Source of the DNA: Apricaphanius iberus
Lineage: Eukaryota; Chordata; Actinopteri; Cyprinodontiformes; Aphaniidae
Assembly (NCBI GenBank): GCA_028564705.1
Contig: JAPXFQ010002820.1
Coordinates: forward strand, 1 to 64,000
Direction: 5' to 3'
Length of the DNA stretch: 64,000 nucleotides
In this document: piece by piece, positions 33,747-46,860 of the stretch
How the letters are laid out: the number at the start of each line of letters is the position of its first letter
Numbering within the stretch: position 1 is the first letter of the stretch
Made by a program: the position numbers and the translations under genes
The notes under the pieces: generated by a model
Seen by the model: only the letters and a program-made list of their open reading frames with translations
Told to the model about the DNA's origin: nothing
The model's database searches: none

Positions 33747-34475
33747 CAGTTGTGGCCAAAAGTTTTGAGAATGACACAAATATTAGTTTTCACAAAGTTT
33801 GCTGCTAAACTGCTTTTAGATCTTTGTTCAGTTGTTTCTGTGACGTATTGAAATATAATTAAAAGCGCTTCATACCTTTCAAAGGCTTTTATCGACAATT
33901 ACATGACATTTATGGAAAGAGTCAGTATTTGCAGTGTTGGCTCTTCTTTTTCAGGACCTCTGCAATTCGACTGGGCATGCTCTCAATCTTCTTCTTTCAT
34001 AATCACTTCTTGGAGTTTTTCAGAATTAGTGGGTTTTTGTTGAAGATTGACCACAAGTTCTCAATGGGATTAAGATCTGGGGAGTTTCCAGGCCATGGAC
34101 CCAAAATTTCAACGTTTTGCTCCCTGAGCCACTTAGTTATCACTTTTGCCTCATGGCACGGTGCTCCATGGTGCTGGAAAATGCTTTGTTCTTCACCAAA
34201 CTGTTTTTGGATTGTTGGAGGGTGTTTTGGTACCATTCTTTATTCATGGCTTTGTTTTTGGGCTAAATTAATAATGAATGAAAAGATCTCAGCAGGTCCT
34301 TTAATGACAGCAATGAAATGCAGTGTGATTTTCATGGCAAAGAAGGACTGTGCAATTCATCTGATCTCTGCTCATAACATTTTGGAGTAAATGCAAATTG
34401 CTATTTAAAAAACTTGAGCAGCAACTTTTCCAATTCCAATATTTATGTAATTCTCAAAACTTTTGGCCACAACTG
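33747..34475 (-). mobile_element. Internally deleted Tc1 element (729 bp)
   Basis: Left end CAGTTGTGGCCAAAAGTT, right end its exact inverse, flanked by TA (33745-33746, 34476-34477). On the minus strand a 77-residue remnant holds the C-terminal transposase motif SPDLNPIENLW; the N-terminal two thirds are gone. Confidence 0.88.
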
Positions 34476-34482
34476 TACAGTA

Positions 34483-35001
34483 CAGACCAAAAGCTTGGAC
34501 ACACTCTCTCATCCAATGAGTTTCCTTTCTTTTCATGACTATTTACATTTTAGATTCTCGCGTCAAAACTATGAATTAACATACATGGAATAATGTAGCA
34601 CTTTTACAAAAAAGTGTGAAATAATCTGATAGCCTCCAAAGTCAGCGGACCTGAACCCAATGGAGATGATTTGGGGTGAGCTGAACCGCAGAGTGAAGGC
34701 AAAAGGTCCAACAAGTACTAAGCATCTCTGGGAACTCCTTCAAGACTGTTGGAAAACCATTTCTGGTGACTAGAAGCTCAAGAGAATGCAAAACAGTAAT
34801 CAGACCAAAGGATGGCTACTTTGAGGAATCTAAAATAGAACACATGTATTCAGTTATTTCACCCTTTTTATTTAAGTACATAGAGTAATTACATACATCA
34901 TGTGTTCATAGTTTTGATGCCCTTAATTGAGAATCTACAATGTAGTCATGACAAGAAAGAAAACGCTTTGAATGAGAAGGTGTGTCCAAACTTTTGGCCT
35001 G
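34483..35001 (+). mobile_element. Internally deleted Tc1 element (519 bp)
   Basis: Ends CAGACCAAAAGCTTGGACAC and the near-exact inverse at 35001, with TA on both sides (34481-34482, 35002-35003). A short plus-strand remnant near 34640-34770 reads LNPMEMIWGELNRRV, the C-terminal transposase block. It starts 5 bp after the previous element ends. Confidence 0.85.
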
Positions 35002-36024
35002 TACTGAATGTCTGAGGAAAGTGTAAAAAAGTGTGTGGTAAGGGGTTTTAAAGCCTTAAAACATAACTGTAAAATATAAAGATGACTACTTTAAGTAGTT
35101 TGCCTGTTGTGGGTTATTTTTAGAATGTAACCCCTACAATAAATGAGGGACCATTGTAAATTAAATTTAATGGGTCTGGTTTCTTTACTGCGGGTGGGCT
35201 CCCAAAAACAAAATATTCATGTAATGTTATTTCTTCTTTAAGACTCCGAAAGATAATATGTTGACATACTGGGGTTGCGTAGAGAGCATGCCAGAATACT
35301 AGTTTGTGCCGAAAGTGAAAAAAATCGCGCTATCTCTGCATCCAGCTGCCAGAGAGAGACACTTCTGCGACGCATGAACAGAGAACCAGGGAGTGGATAA
35401 CATTACCAGTTGGAAAAAAAATTGAAAAAGAAAGTAAATTATAGTGCAGTGAATCGTTAGTCTTTCATTTATCTGAATACTGCAGCTGAAACATTGTGCA
35501 GAAATCACTATGCAGAAACCAAACATTGTCCACACTCCCTGGCTTTACTTAGATTTTTCATTCCTGAATTGCTGGAAGCCCTGGATGGATAGATAGCGAC
35601 AGCCTGTCATCTGCGGTTGTGAGGGTGGTTGGATGTACTGCTAAATTCTCTGAGACGACTTATGACAGTAAAAATTAACATTCAATTCACGAGCAACAAC
35701 TCTGGTTGACATTCCTGCTGTCAGCATGGCAATTGCACGCTCCCTCAAAACCTGCAACATCTGCGGCATTGTGCTGTGTGATGCAACTGAACATTTCAGA
35801 GTGGCCTTTTATTGTGGCCAGTCTGAGGCACACCTGTGAGGTTGGATGGATTATCTCATCATAGAAGTGCTCACTATCACAGATTTTTGACAGATTTGTG
35901 AACAATATTTGAGAGAAATGGTTGTTTTGTGATGCAGAAAATGCTTCAGATCTTTGAGTTAATCTCATAAAAAAGCCACTGACGGGAGCAAAAACGAAAG
36001 TTTTACATTGATATTTTTGAGTAT

Positions 36025-37204
36025 GTTTGCACAGACTGTGCACAGATTTTTCTTTTTATTCTAAGATATGCATTTTTATTTTCAAATTGCCTGAAAATTT
36101 ACAAATCGACACAAACACAATATATCAACCTACCAGAAAAGTAATTGGTCGCCATTCATGATCCTCCTTTCCCCTAAAGCCACTGAAATCGTCTCCTTTG
36201 GAGTATTTATGTACTCATAAAGCTCTTTGTCCATCATTGTTATTTTTGCTATTTTGGGCACCTTTTTGCACTGATCGATCAGGCTATATGCTGCAGCAAT
36301 TGTTGTGATATGCAGATGCCTGAGCTGATTTCTTGCAGGGTCAGTGTATGGAGACACGGTGGCTAAGAGCAGACGACTTATTATCCCATCAGAAAAAGAT
36401 CCTGTTAAATTACCTTGAAGTTTTAAATGTGGAAGTGTGCTTTTTGACGTCTTTTAACACTGAATATGTTTACATGCAGTCAATAATTCATTCCAAACCA
36501 GATTATTAACAGTAACACTGTCACGCAAAGCTGTAACACAGGCAAAAACCCGAATATGATCCCAGCGGTAATGCCCTTTTAGTACCCAAATATTTGGTCA
36601 TGTAAACACGTATTGGCACATCCCCATTAAAAGGAAAACCGATTTGTGTTTTGCGCATGTTCTGTTCGCAAGGACTCTTAGTTTTTTGAGTAGAGGAACT
36701 TCTTTTATGCGCTGACTGGTGGTTTTTCCTGTTTACATACGAATATTGCGAATTGATAAATTCCATGTATACAGGAGAAACTCTCTCTGCTCACGTATGT
36801 TAATGTGTCTGAATGTCTCAGAAACCCGAATAGTGACCTTAACCTGACTATATCCTGAATAACGACAGCTTGTAAACCACTAAGTCAGTTCTTCCTGCTG
36901 CCTCTTCCAACATCTCACTATCAATTCATTGATCTCAAGCTTATCTGCAATGGCTCTGTCGTCTTCTTCTTAGTGCCCAGCTCAATATTCTTCAAATTAA
37001 AAGCTGTATAATCAGCATATTTTTGTCTATGTTACATAAGGGAGTGCACATGAAAAATACCAGTAGTGTCTTTTTCGGCACATGTTCTTAACCCCACACG
37101 TCTCACTTTTTCAATTCCTCACCGTTGACCAGTAAAAAAAACCCCAATAAATTAGCCACGTTGTTGCATAAGGCCACATGGTCCAAAGCTTGTGAAAAAG
37201 TACA
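36025..37204. other. Intergenic, possible MITE at 36430-36870
   Basis: No gene recognised. The stretch 36430-36870 has words such as GTTTACATGCAGTCAATA and TCATGTAAACACG that recur in inverse form in many fish MITEs, but I cannot fix the termini. Confidence 0.35.
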
Positions 37205-37345
37205 GGTGCTGGTTTATAAATTAGAATATCATGAAAAATGTAAGAATTTCAGTAAATCCATACAAAAAGGGACATTTGTATGTTAGATTTATTCATTAGA
37301 CACCGACTGATATGTTTAAAATGTTTATTTCTTGCCTTGCCACAT
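37205..37345. mobile_element. Tc1/mariner terminal fragment
   Basis: ACAGGTGCTGGTTTATAAAT followed by TTAGAATATCATG is the end of a common fish Tc1/mariner family (from memory). Only about 140 bp remain before the segmental duplication begins. Confidence 0.5.
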
Positions 37346-39246
37346 TTCTGTATCTGAGCTCTGTGTAGATTCTTCAACCTCATTCTCATTTGCTCTGACC
37401 TGCTCTGTTAGCTGTAAGGTCTTTATATAGACAGGTGTTTGCCTTAACCAAGTCCAATCAGTTTATTTAAACACACCTGGACTCCAATGAAGGAGCAAAA
37501 CCATCTCAAGGAGGAACAGAAGAAATAGAAAGCATTTGAGTTAAGTATGAGTGACACTGCAAACGGTCTAAATATTTATGACCATGTGATATTTCACTCT
37601 TGCTTTTTTCAAACAAATTTGCTAAAATTTCTACATTTTAGGAAATTACTGTAATGAAACTAAAGAAAATTTTTAAAGTGCTCTGAATCCTTCCCGTACC
37701 TACTGTATAGTCCAAGAATTCTCAAGCTCTCACATCGGTCACAGTTTATCTTTCTATAAACATTTTTAAACACAAAGATAATCTGACAATTGTTTTCTCA
37801 CAGTGCATTTTTCATTTGAAAAATGTCTTCAAAATGTCTTTGCATAGGTATCTGACCTAGATTATCCTGAGTTAGTTTAGACTGCTAGAGGAAAGGAGGC
37901 CATGACGGCTTTATTGTCTGCTTTGTTAAAGTAAAAATTATTGCATGATTAACAATCTTGTTCACTTATCATTACACAGCCTGAATGTATATCTACACCT
38001 TTTAATAAGAAAAATCAATCTCTCCATTCAGGTAAGATGTATAATTTTCTGGATATGTCTGGCTAAATAAAGACAAAAGTATTCTTAATCTTCCATTGTA
38101 ATGTAAAACACCAAGTTCTTTTTGCTAAGATTTTTAAGTCTTGAGAAACTTAATTTTGTGTTTCTATCAGATTTCAGGACTAATTATCAAATTAACAGAA
38201 ATAAATACATTTAAATATGTATTTTACCATTTAAATTGGGTTATCTACCTGTATGTTTATCATTCTCCTTTTGTCGAATTAATTACTTTTCTTTGTTGTT
38301 GGGTTTACTTACTGATGCTTTTATTTGTTCTGGGGTTTTAATTTTTTAGGGTTATGTAAAATGTTTGCAAAGCATAGACTTTCTGCAAATTTCTCAAAAG
38401 AAAGCTCAGCTTTGTCCAGATAATGATTTGAAGGGATTTTTTTGTTTGTTTTTTATTATACCTTTTTTAACTTGTGTTGTTATTTTCTAAGTTGACCTTT
38501 AAAGTTAGTGATTGTGAAGACCTACTGTCACTATACAGACCACTCAGGTCCTCTGTATTTGAGTTATGTTTCATTTGTCAATATTGCTGTTTTTACTTTA
38601 TCTTCTAATGTTTTCATCAGTCTATTGCATTTTATTTCTTAATTGCTTTTTATGTTCTGCATGTGTTTTTTATGCTTTATTGCTGTTCGTACTTTTATGT
38701 AAAGGCCATTGATTTACCTATTAAAAGTGATATTTCTTCAAGTCTTTCAATCACAGGTTACATCCTTGGTATGTTTGATGAGTTTGGAAATAATTTTACA
38801 TCTAAATGTGTTTCAGGACAATGGCAGTATTCTCGGCTTTATATTCTTGAAGTTTACTGTTTTTTGCCAACATGTACTTCCTTCTGTCAAGATTTGTTTG
38901 TTGCACATAATATGAGAATCATAATAAAAATTATAAAATCATCTCCTAGTGTTTGTAACTTCATTTTACAAATATGATGGACTAGGAGGATGGTCGATCA
39001 CTGGGAGCATCATCTGAACCGATGCCCCCCATCCAACAGGGATACCCAACTACGTGGAGCTTTTATGAAGGGAAAAACACAGAGAAAATAAGGTAAACAA
39101 TCTCCATAAATACAGAAAAAAATCCATCTGGAAAGTAGTAGGAGAGGAAAGTATCAAAGTGAAGAAAAATGGACAGTCTTTCCTCCAACAGTCTAAGCCT
39201 ATAGCAGCATAACTACAGAGATAACTCGGTATAACATAAACCAGTG

Positions 39247-41270
39247 ATTGCCAAAGTGCGGAGCCTGCCCTCTGGGGGGGGCAAGAGGCCATTTCAGGGG
39301 GGGGAAATAAAAAAATTGAATTCTTAGACACTGCTAGCATAATGGAGAGGTTTGTGATGATGTTCCCACAAAACAAAGCAGAAGATGAAGGATCACCAAA
39401 TATGTTTCCAAATCAAGTGCCTGCCAAGACAAAGATCAGAAAATATGAAGCATAACTTGCCTTTGGTTTCACCTGCACAATGGTGGGTAATTAGAAACCG
39501 CAGTGTGTTGGCTGTTTCAAAGTCCTATCTTGTGACAGTTTAAAGCCCAACAAGCTAAGTTGCGACTTGTAGACAAAGGGTCCAGAGCACAAAGACAAGT
39601 CAGTTGACTATTTCAGACAAAACCTTGTAAATTGTCGTTTTCAACAGTGTTTTTTTTTTTTAATAGACCTGCAAACATCCCGGCAAATGCACAGCTTAGC
39701 TCCTATAAAGTTGCCTACCGAGTGGCACTGTAAAAATTCAACTGTCCAGTAATATAATCAGTTAGCGCATTTATATGTCAAAGGATTTAGAGGAGCAGCT
39801 GAACGAAAAACTGTGAGGCAGCAGATTTTCTCTGCAGATGGATGAAGCCACTGACGGTAACAGAGACTGCCTACTGATAACGTACGTCAGATTCATTGAT
39901 GGAGATGAGATGGAGGAAATGCTTTTCTGCAAACAAGTTCCTGGCAGAGCCACTGCAGAAGAATAGTTTAAAAATACTCTATTCTTATTTGCAAAAAGGC
40001 TAATCTGAAATGGGACGACTGTGTGGGGATATGCACATACGGTGACAAAAGAGGTCTACAAGCACTGATCAAGCGTGTGGACGCACTGCGTGACACACGG
40101 TGAAGCGCTTGTGTCCAAACAGCTGAGTACCGAGCTCAACGATAGAGTGAAAGATGTACTCCCAACAGTAAACTACGTGGGAAGGTCCTGTCCAGAGTCT
40201 TTGAACTGCAAGACGAAATCCACGTTTTTTGAGGGAAGAGGGCAAAAATCTTACCCACAAATTCAGCTGTAACAACTTTCTCTTAAAACTGCCACATCTC
40301 AGTGACGTGTTCCTAAAACTCAATGAACTGAATTTAACGATGCAGGGCAGACACACTCACCTACCACATCTGTCAGATAAAGTCACATTATTTGTCAGAA
40401 AACTTGAGATGTGGCAGAAACGAGTGAAAGATGGAAATGTAGACTCATTTGAGAATTTGAAATCATTAATTGAAGAAAACCAGCTGCAGAACACAGTGAT
40501 CTCATGCATGAAAGAACAAGTTTTGCCCATCAGAAATATTTCCTCAAATATTTCCTGATGCTTGATTCCAAAGCTTACGACTGGACGGTGACCCCTTCAG
40601 TGCCACACCCCCTCTGCTGACTTCAACTCATTAGAGGAGGAACAATTTATTGATCTTACTTTTGATTCAACTAAGTTTAAGTCCAAGATTTGGCTGTGTT
40701 TTGGATTGGAGTGCAGAAAGATCACCCATACTAGGAAAAGGAGCCCTGGCCATACTTCTTCCTTTTGCCACATCCTACTCATTTGAAGTACGGTTTTCTG
40801 CTGTGGCTTCAATCAAGACCAAATACAGATCAAAGCTGGACACTGAAAATGAAATTAGAGTGGCAGTCTCAAAACTGCAACCCAGGTTTGAGAAGATCTG
40901 TAGCAGCAAGCAGGCTCACACCAGTCACTGAAAAAGTGATTCATTGGTATTTTTTTAATTATGATATTGAATCACACAGTAAAAAAAACAGGGACATATA
41001 ATATAACCACACCCAATAGTTGTTTGTTTTCTGTTTTAATAGGTAGTAGTTCATTTTAGGAGTTTATTTTATTTCAACCTTCAACATTTTGCACCTTGTT
41101 CAATTGTTTACAGAAGGTTTGAGGTGTCTGATAAAATGCGATGGAGTTTGAGGGGAGTTTGAAATCAAAATGGATTTGTGTTGATTTCATTTATTTATTT
41201 ATTTATTTTTGGGGGTGGTGGACTCCAAGGCTCACTTGTAAAATAAAGGGCGGCCTAGCGAAAAAAGGCT
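39247..41270 (+). pseudogene. hAT transposase pseudogene (Buster/ZBED5-like)
   Basis: Plus-strand fragments run in order with many stops: an N-terminal zone near 39350-39480, KWDDCVGICTYGDKRGLQAL near 40010-40070, RVLSRVFELQDEI-like (the plus frame before 40230), DVFLKLNELNLTMQGR (40300-40350), then a C-terminal LLPFATSYSFEVRFSAV (about 40755-40805). These are the blocks of the hAT family related to ZBED5, FAM200 and SCAND3. It interrupts copy B relative to A, so it arrived after the duplication or was lost from A. No clean terminal repeats are visible. Confidence 0.8.
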
Positions 41271-42089
41271 ATTCTTAAAAATAGTGTCTGCCTCATGGAC
41301 TAAAACTTAGAGCTGGTTCCACAAGAGATTGGAATGTTAGTATAAAGTTAAATTACTTTTAATGTAAAGTGCCTTGAGGTGACATCTGTTGTGAAGTTAC
41401 ACTAAATAAATAAAATTAAATTGAATTATAAATAAGAATTTATGCAATAGATGTTAACTTTAAATATGGGCAAAATGTTATATTTAATAGGAGCAGATGA
41501 GAATCTATTTGAATTATTGATAATTCGTAAGAATTTATTTTGTGTTAATAAAATCCTATTTACATATGTTTGGCATTTTGCACCCAAAACCATAATATAG
41601 TACATTATGTGGGGATAGATTAAACTTTCATATATGAGGTATCAGCTAGAGATCAAACTCTTCTCAATATACTGACAGATTTCATTATTTTTCTACAAAC
41701 ATATGGAATATGATATTTCCAGGCTGGCTTTTAGACGTGAATGACACTTAAAAAAAATTTCGATTCACTTGGCTAATATTGAAGCCTTCGATTGATACCT
41801 ATAAATCCATACAACAGTCTCCTTTGTTTTTTTGTGGTAAAAAATAATATTTTGTATTTTAAGAGAGAGTTCATTTGCTTTAAACCATTCAGAAATATTT
41901 TTTATAATTCCTCATTTGCTTGTCTTATCCGTGTGAATGTTAGAGTGAGATAATAGAAGACATGTATCGTTTGCAAACATGAGCAGCAAAACAATAGGGG
42001 GCCCAAAATGGATCCTTGTGCCACCCCGCATATTTGTTTTCCCTTATTTTAGGTAAGATTGTTCAAAACAAATTGCTGTCTCTCATCCC

Positions 42090-42490
42090 AATAGCTTTGG
42101 ACCTGTTTTAAGGCTATACTGCTTTCTGTCCCACATGTTAGAACTGAGCTGGGTAAAAGGGCCTTTGTTTATTCAGCACCCTTTACATGGAATTTGCTGC
42201 AGAACCACTTAAAACTTACTAATTTGATTCCTTTGAGTGTTTTTAAGTCAAAAATTAAATGTTTTGAGTTGGATTCCCGAACATGTCAATGTTTTTAATT
42301 CAGATTTTATTGTAAGTGCAAAATTGGCCTTCCATTTATTTATCTATTTTTATTTCCATGTTTTTATGTGTGTTTCTGTATGTATGTAATGATGTGATGT
42401 AACTCAGCTGCCTATGTTGGCCAGGTCTCCCTTGCAAAAGAGATTTTTAATCTCAATTGGCCTCTCCTGGTTAAATAAAGTATATAATAA
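42090..42490 (+). mobile_element. LINE 3' end (GGTTAAATAAAG tail)
   Basis: Ends with GAGATTTTTAATCTCAATTG and CTGGTTAAATAAAG, the 3' tail of a common fish non-LTR element; a decayed RT C-terminus precedes it. Present only in copy B. Confidence 0.6.
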
Positions 42491-42589
42491 TAATATGTTG
42501 AAGACCATAATTTTCTAATTTAGTTAAAAGAATATTAAGATTTACTTTGCCAAATACATTTATAAGACTGGAGGTAGGAGCACTCAGGT

Positions 42590-43150
42590 GGATTATTGCT
42601 GGATTCCGGTTATCCTTTCTGAGTCGGAAACTCGGAAATCTTGCAGTTGCTTTTGGGTCATTTCACCGAGACACGCCCCCATTTGGTCAGAAATTTTGAA
42701 CTCCAACTCAGATCTCTGGATAGTAGAGCGAGCAGCTCGGAGGACAAAGATGGCTGCGCCCGTAGTAGAGATGTATTTTCTTTGTATTTGTACTATGTTG
42801 GTCATTTCAATGTCATTTTTAAATTCTCTAACACACTTGACTACATTTGTGCTTTAATCCGGTCACCAATTTCTACATTGCACAGCCTTGCTGTACGTGC
42901 GATACAATGTACAGCTTGGTTTTTCATGTTGGTCTGCTGAAGATGCAATGTCGCTAACAACAATAACAATGACTAGCCCGCCCCTCGACAGCTGCTGCCC
43001 TCAAAGCATCCATGTTCTTTCTGACTCGAAGTGTAGCGAGACAGACTGGAATGCTTTAAGTTGGGAATGACGTCACGTTCTCGTGTACAGCAACTAGGAC
43101 GCCCGAGTATCCGAGACTAATGGAATGCAGCACTATATCTTATGTAGACA
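42590..43150. repeat. Probable MITE (CGGAAACTCGGAAATC / GACGTCACGTTCTCGTG)
   Basis: The two halves carry related GAGTCGGAAACTCGG and CGAGTATCCGAGACT-type words in roughly inverse arrangement. I recognise the pattern as a common fish MITE, but cannot place exact ends. Confidence 0.4.
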
Positions 43151-43189
43151 TTATGTAGACGTAGACGATCTGAAGGAGAACGGTGACTG

Positions 43190-44036
43190 CAAGTAGTGGT
43201 TGGCGAGAGTGTAGCTAGACAGCATAGACATTGAAGAAAGTTAAAAGAACAACGACAAAGTAGAGGACCAAGTGGTGGAAACTGAAAAAAAAGAGTGCTG
43301 TGGGAGCTGAGACAGGCTCTTGGTGACCAGGAGGTTCTCCCTGATGACTGGACAGCTACAGCTAATGTGATTAGGGAGACAGGTAGGAGGGTACTTGGTG
43401 TGTCATCTGGAAGGAGGAAGGTAGATAAGGAGACTTGGTGGTAGAACCATGAAGTCCAGGAATATATACAGAGAAAGAAGTTGGCTTATAAGAAGTGGGA
43501 CACTAAGAGGACCGAGGACAGCAGACAGGAGTGCAGGGAGATGCATTGCATGGTGAAGGTCGAGGTGGCAAAGGCCAAAAAATGGGCCTATGATGACCTG
43601 TATGTTAGGTTGGGATGTTAAGAGGAAGAGAAGGATTTGTGTAGGTTGGCGAGGCAGAGAGACAGAGATAGAAACGTGTGCAACAGGTAAGGGTGATCAA
43701 GGATAGGGATGGAAATGTACCGATAGGTACCAAGGGTGTGATGGGACGATGGAAAGAGTACTTTGAAGAGCTGATGAATTAGTTAAATGAGAGAGAATGT
43801 AGAGTAGAAAAGGTGACTGTTGTGGATCAGGAAGTAGCTGAAATTGGTGAGGATGAAGTGAGGAAAGCTTTGAAGAGGATGAACATGGGGCAGGCTGTTG
43901 GTCGTGATGACATACCTGTGGAGGTAGGGAAGTGTCTAGGAGAGGTGGCAGTAGAGTTTTTGCAAAGTTCTTCAACAAGACCTTGAAGATCGAGAAGATG
44001 CCCGAGGAATGGAGGAAAAATGTTCTAGTGCCGATC
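43190..44036 (+). mobile_element. RTE-type (Rex3/BovB-like) LINE, 5' part of split copy
   Basis: Plus-strand pieces resemble the linker and early RT of fish RTE elements: a stretch at 43440-43620 rich in Lys/Arg, then the block at 43800-44036 encoding VVDQEVAEIGEDEVRKALKR-like and EEWRKNVLVPI. There are frame breaks and the 5' end is missing. The copy is interrupted after 44036 by a hAT element. Confidence 0.75.
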
Positions 44037-45660
44037 ATAGCCGTTTTTAGCCCATTTTTTGGGGGTGCTGAAGCACATCCAAACTTAGTCAAAGCACCCC
44101 CTAAAGTGGGAGAATTATTGTATTTTTTTTTACTGAATGTGGATTTCTTTTTTAACAAATTAGAAAAGTTTTTTTTTTTAAAGTACAGTACTTGCTTGAA
44201 ATGCAATACAGCTAATTCCTTTATTTAATCAGTTTTTATGCAGTAATGTATTTTCCGACCGTCTCTAAACGCATCATGCTGTTTCTTGCTTGCGTCAGGT
44301 GAATCTCTGGCCAGCGGGAGTCTGCTGTAAAGAGCTGCATGTTCAGCAAATCAGCAAAAGGCAAGAAAATTTCTTATTTTTACCAAACAAACTGTAAGTT
44401 GAGTTGTGCTGTTCAAAGTAAATGTTAGTTAAATAACTATAATACATATCAATATATCATGTCAAGCCAGTTACTTTCACCCGTTACATTTGGCCGTATT
44501 GAGAAATGATGATAAAAGAAATGCCTTGTTTTGATTTTTTTAACAAAACCTCTTGTTTCTGAAATAAACAGATCAATTTCACATCAAAGAAAAACTTTTT
44601 CAGTAGTTCAGAGATGGGTATTTCACAGTATCTGAATCTCGAACGCAGTAAAAGTGAATTTACCTAAACAAACAGGTAATGTTTGAGTTCCTGTTTGAGA
44701 GGCAACCAGAGAGTTGAGATATGTTTACCACCTTGGGCTGCATCTGGCTCCTCTTGGTTGCTTTTGTTATAGCTACAGAACATCTCATAAAAACACTGCA
44801 TTAGTATTTATTACTTTATTTTCTGTTAGGAAATCAACAGCTCAGAAAAACACATCTAATAAAATCAAACTCCAGAAGAACATAGCTTTTTATTCATTAT
44901 TTATTTTTTGTTTATTCAGAAAAACAGCTTTTTGCATTCCTTCAAGCGTTTGGATTGGTTTAGGGCTCCACCAAACCGCAGAAAAAATCTAATAAACGCA
45001 TTTCTTAATATTCCTTAATATTTTCTAATGTTTTTATTATGTTTCAGATATTGCTTATAATCATAATACCAAATTAAATCTGCCAAAGATGGTATGTTTT
45101 TGCTGGTGTTTATCTGTTCATCTCTGAATGAATGAATGAATGGACTATTGATCCCACAGTGTGAACATTTAGATGTTGAGGCAGCACACGCATAACACGA
45201 AAATCAATACAAATGAACAGAGGGACAGTAACTTTTAGAGTACCATATTATAAAAATAAAATAGAAACAAAACCTGTTCATAAACTAACTCAAAGTTGAT
45301 GACAGATTTGGATGTAATATCCAGGAAATGTCAGAAATGGGCCAAGAAACAAGTGATTAAAATTTGGGGATGATCAGATGTTATGAAGGGGCTCAGTTCT
45401 CCTAGGCTTTTCTATTTTTCTAAGATAATTTTAAGAAAAGTTTCTAGTTTATTATATTTTTATGAGCAGTGACTGTGCAGATCTTATTTTAGATCCATGT
45501 GCTACTGACCAGCCAAGTTACTGGATGTCCATTATCATAACCTCTTGTTTTGTGCATGCGTGTGTTAAAATGTACAAAACAGTAAAGTTTATCTTGCCAG
45601 GCCTGGGAGCTCTCTGGGTGTTCAGCACCCCTTAACTTCTGATCCTAGAATCGCCCCTGG
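44037..45660. mobile_element. hAT-type non-autonomous element (1624 bp)
   Basis: It splits one LINE codon run: TGCCGATC is at 44029-44036 and again at 45661-45668, an exact 8 bp target duplication. The ends are imperfect inverse copies (left ATAGCCGTTTTTAGCCCA; right, inverted, CCAGGGGCGATTCTAGGATC), and both subterminal regions contain GGGTGCTGAA. No transposase frame. Confidence 0.88.
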
Positions 45661-46860
45661 TGCCGATCTTTAATAACAAGGGAGATACACATAACTGTGG
45701 CAACTACAGAGGAACAAAGTTAATGAGTCATACAATGAAGCTGTGGGAAAGAGTGGTGGAAGCTAGGCTTCAGTCAGAAGTGAGCATTTTTGAGCAGCAG
45801 TACGGTTCCATGCCAAGAAAGATTGCTGCAGATCCAATTTTTGCTTTAAGAATGCTGATGGAGAAGTACAGAGAGGGTCAGAGGGAACTAGATTTTGTCT
45901 TTGTAGATTAATAGAAAGCGTTTGACAGAGTGCTTAGAGAAGAGCCGTGGTTTTGCATGAGGAAGTCTGGAGTGACAGAGAAATATGTTTGAGTGGTGCA
46001 GGACATGCATGAGAGCTGTGAAACAGCAGTGAGGTGTGCAGTAGGAGTGACAGAGGATTTCAAGGTGGAGGTGGGACAGGCCGATTGATGATGTTAGACA
46101 GGAGTCTCCATGGACTATGAAGTTTGCAGATGACATTGTGATCTGCAGTGAGAGCAGGACGGAGGTGGAGGAAAAGCTAGAGAGGTGAAGGTAGGCCCTA
46201 GAAAACAGAGAAATTAAGATTAGTCGTAGCAAGACAGAATGCATGTGTGTAAATGAGAAAGAAACAAGTGGAACAGTGAAGTTACAGGGAGTGGAAGTGA
46301 AGAAGGTTGAGTACTTCAAGTACTTAGGGTCAATGGTACAGAGCAATTGAGAGTGTGGAAAAGAGGTGAAGAAACGTCTGTAAGCTGGTTGGAATGGCTG
46401 TCAGGTGTGATGTGTGATAAAAGGGTTTCAAGAATAAAGGGAAAGATGTACAAGAGAGTAGTGAGACCAGCAATGTTGTACGGTCTACAGACAGTACCAA
46501 TGAGGAAAAAACAAGCATAACTGAAGGTTGCAAAACTCAAGATGTTGAGATAGGATAGGATCAGGAATGAGTACATCAGAGGGAGAGCTCATGTTAGATG
46601 TTTGAGGGATAAAGCCAGGATGACCAGACTGAGATGGTTTGGTCATGTTCAGAGGAGAGACAACAATTAAATCTGTAGGATGCTGAGGATGGGGCCACCA
46701 CGCAGGAGGCAGAGAGGAAAACCAAAAATGAGATTTATGGATGTGGTGAAGGAGGACATGAAGTTAGTTGGTGTGAGGGCAGAGGACGCAGAGGACTGGG
46801 CTCAATGGAGACGGATGATTCGCTGTGGCCCCCCTGAAGGGTAAAGCCAAAAGAGAAAGA
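45661..46860 (+). mobile_element. RTE-type LINE, RT to 3' end
   Basis: Continues directly from 44036: GNYRGTKLMSHTMKLWERVV, EKYREGQRELDFVFVD (45850-45911), then in broken frames the RT catalytic region (TTTGCAGATGACATTGTGAT, FADD, at 46118-46137) and the C-terminal RRRQRGKPK-like block. Ends in an A-rich tail at about 46860. Dead copy. Confidence 0.8.

Larger units (their letters stand above)
32861..36024. mobile_element. Tc1-like transposon, decayed, with two nested Tc1 derivatives
   Basis: The left end (32861-32965) begins CACTGAACAAAAATATGAAT after a TA; the right end (35610-36024) carries the related inverse sequence. The same family is at 8180-9312. Between the ends, transposase-derived words remain (ACCTGGTGTGACCGCCATTT near 32990) but no intact frame. 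Two further Tc1-type elements with their own TIRs sit inside at 33747-34475 and 34483-35001. Confidence 0.7.
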
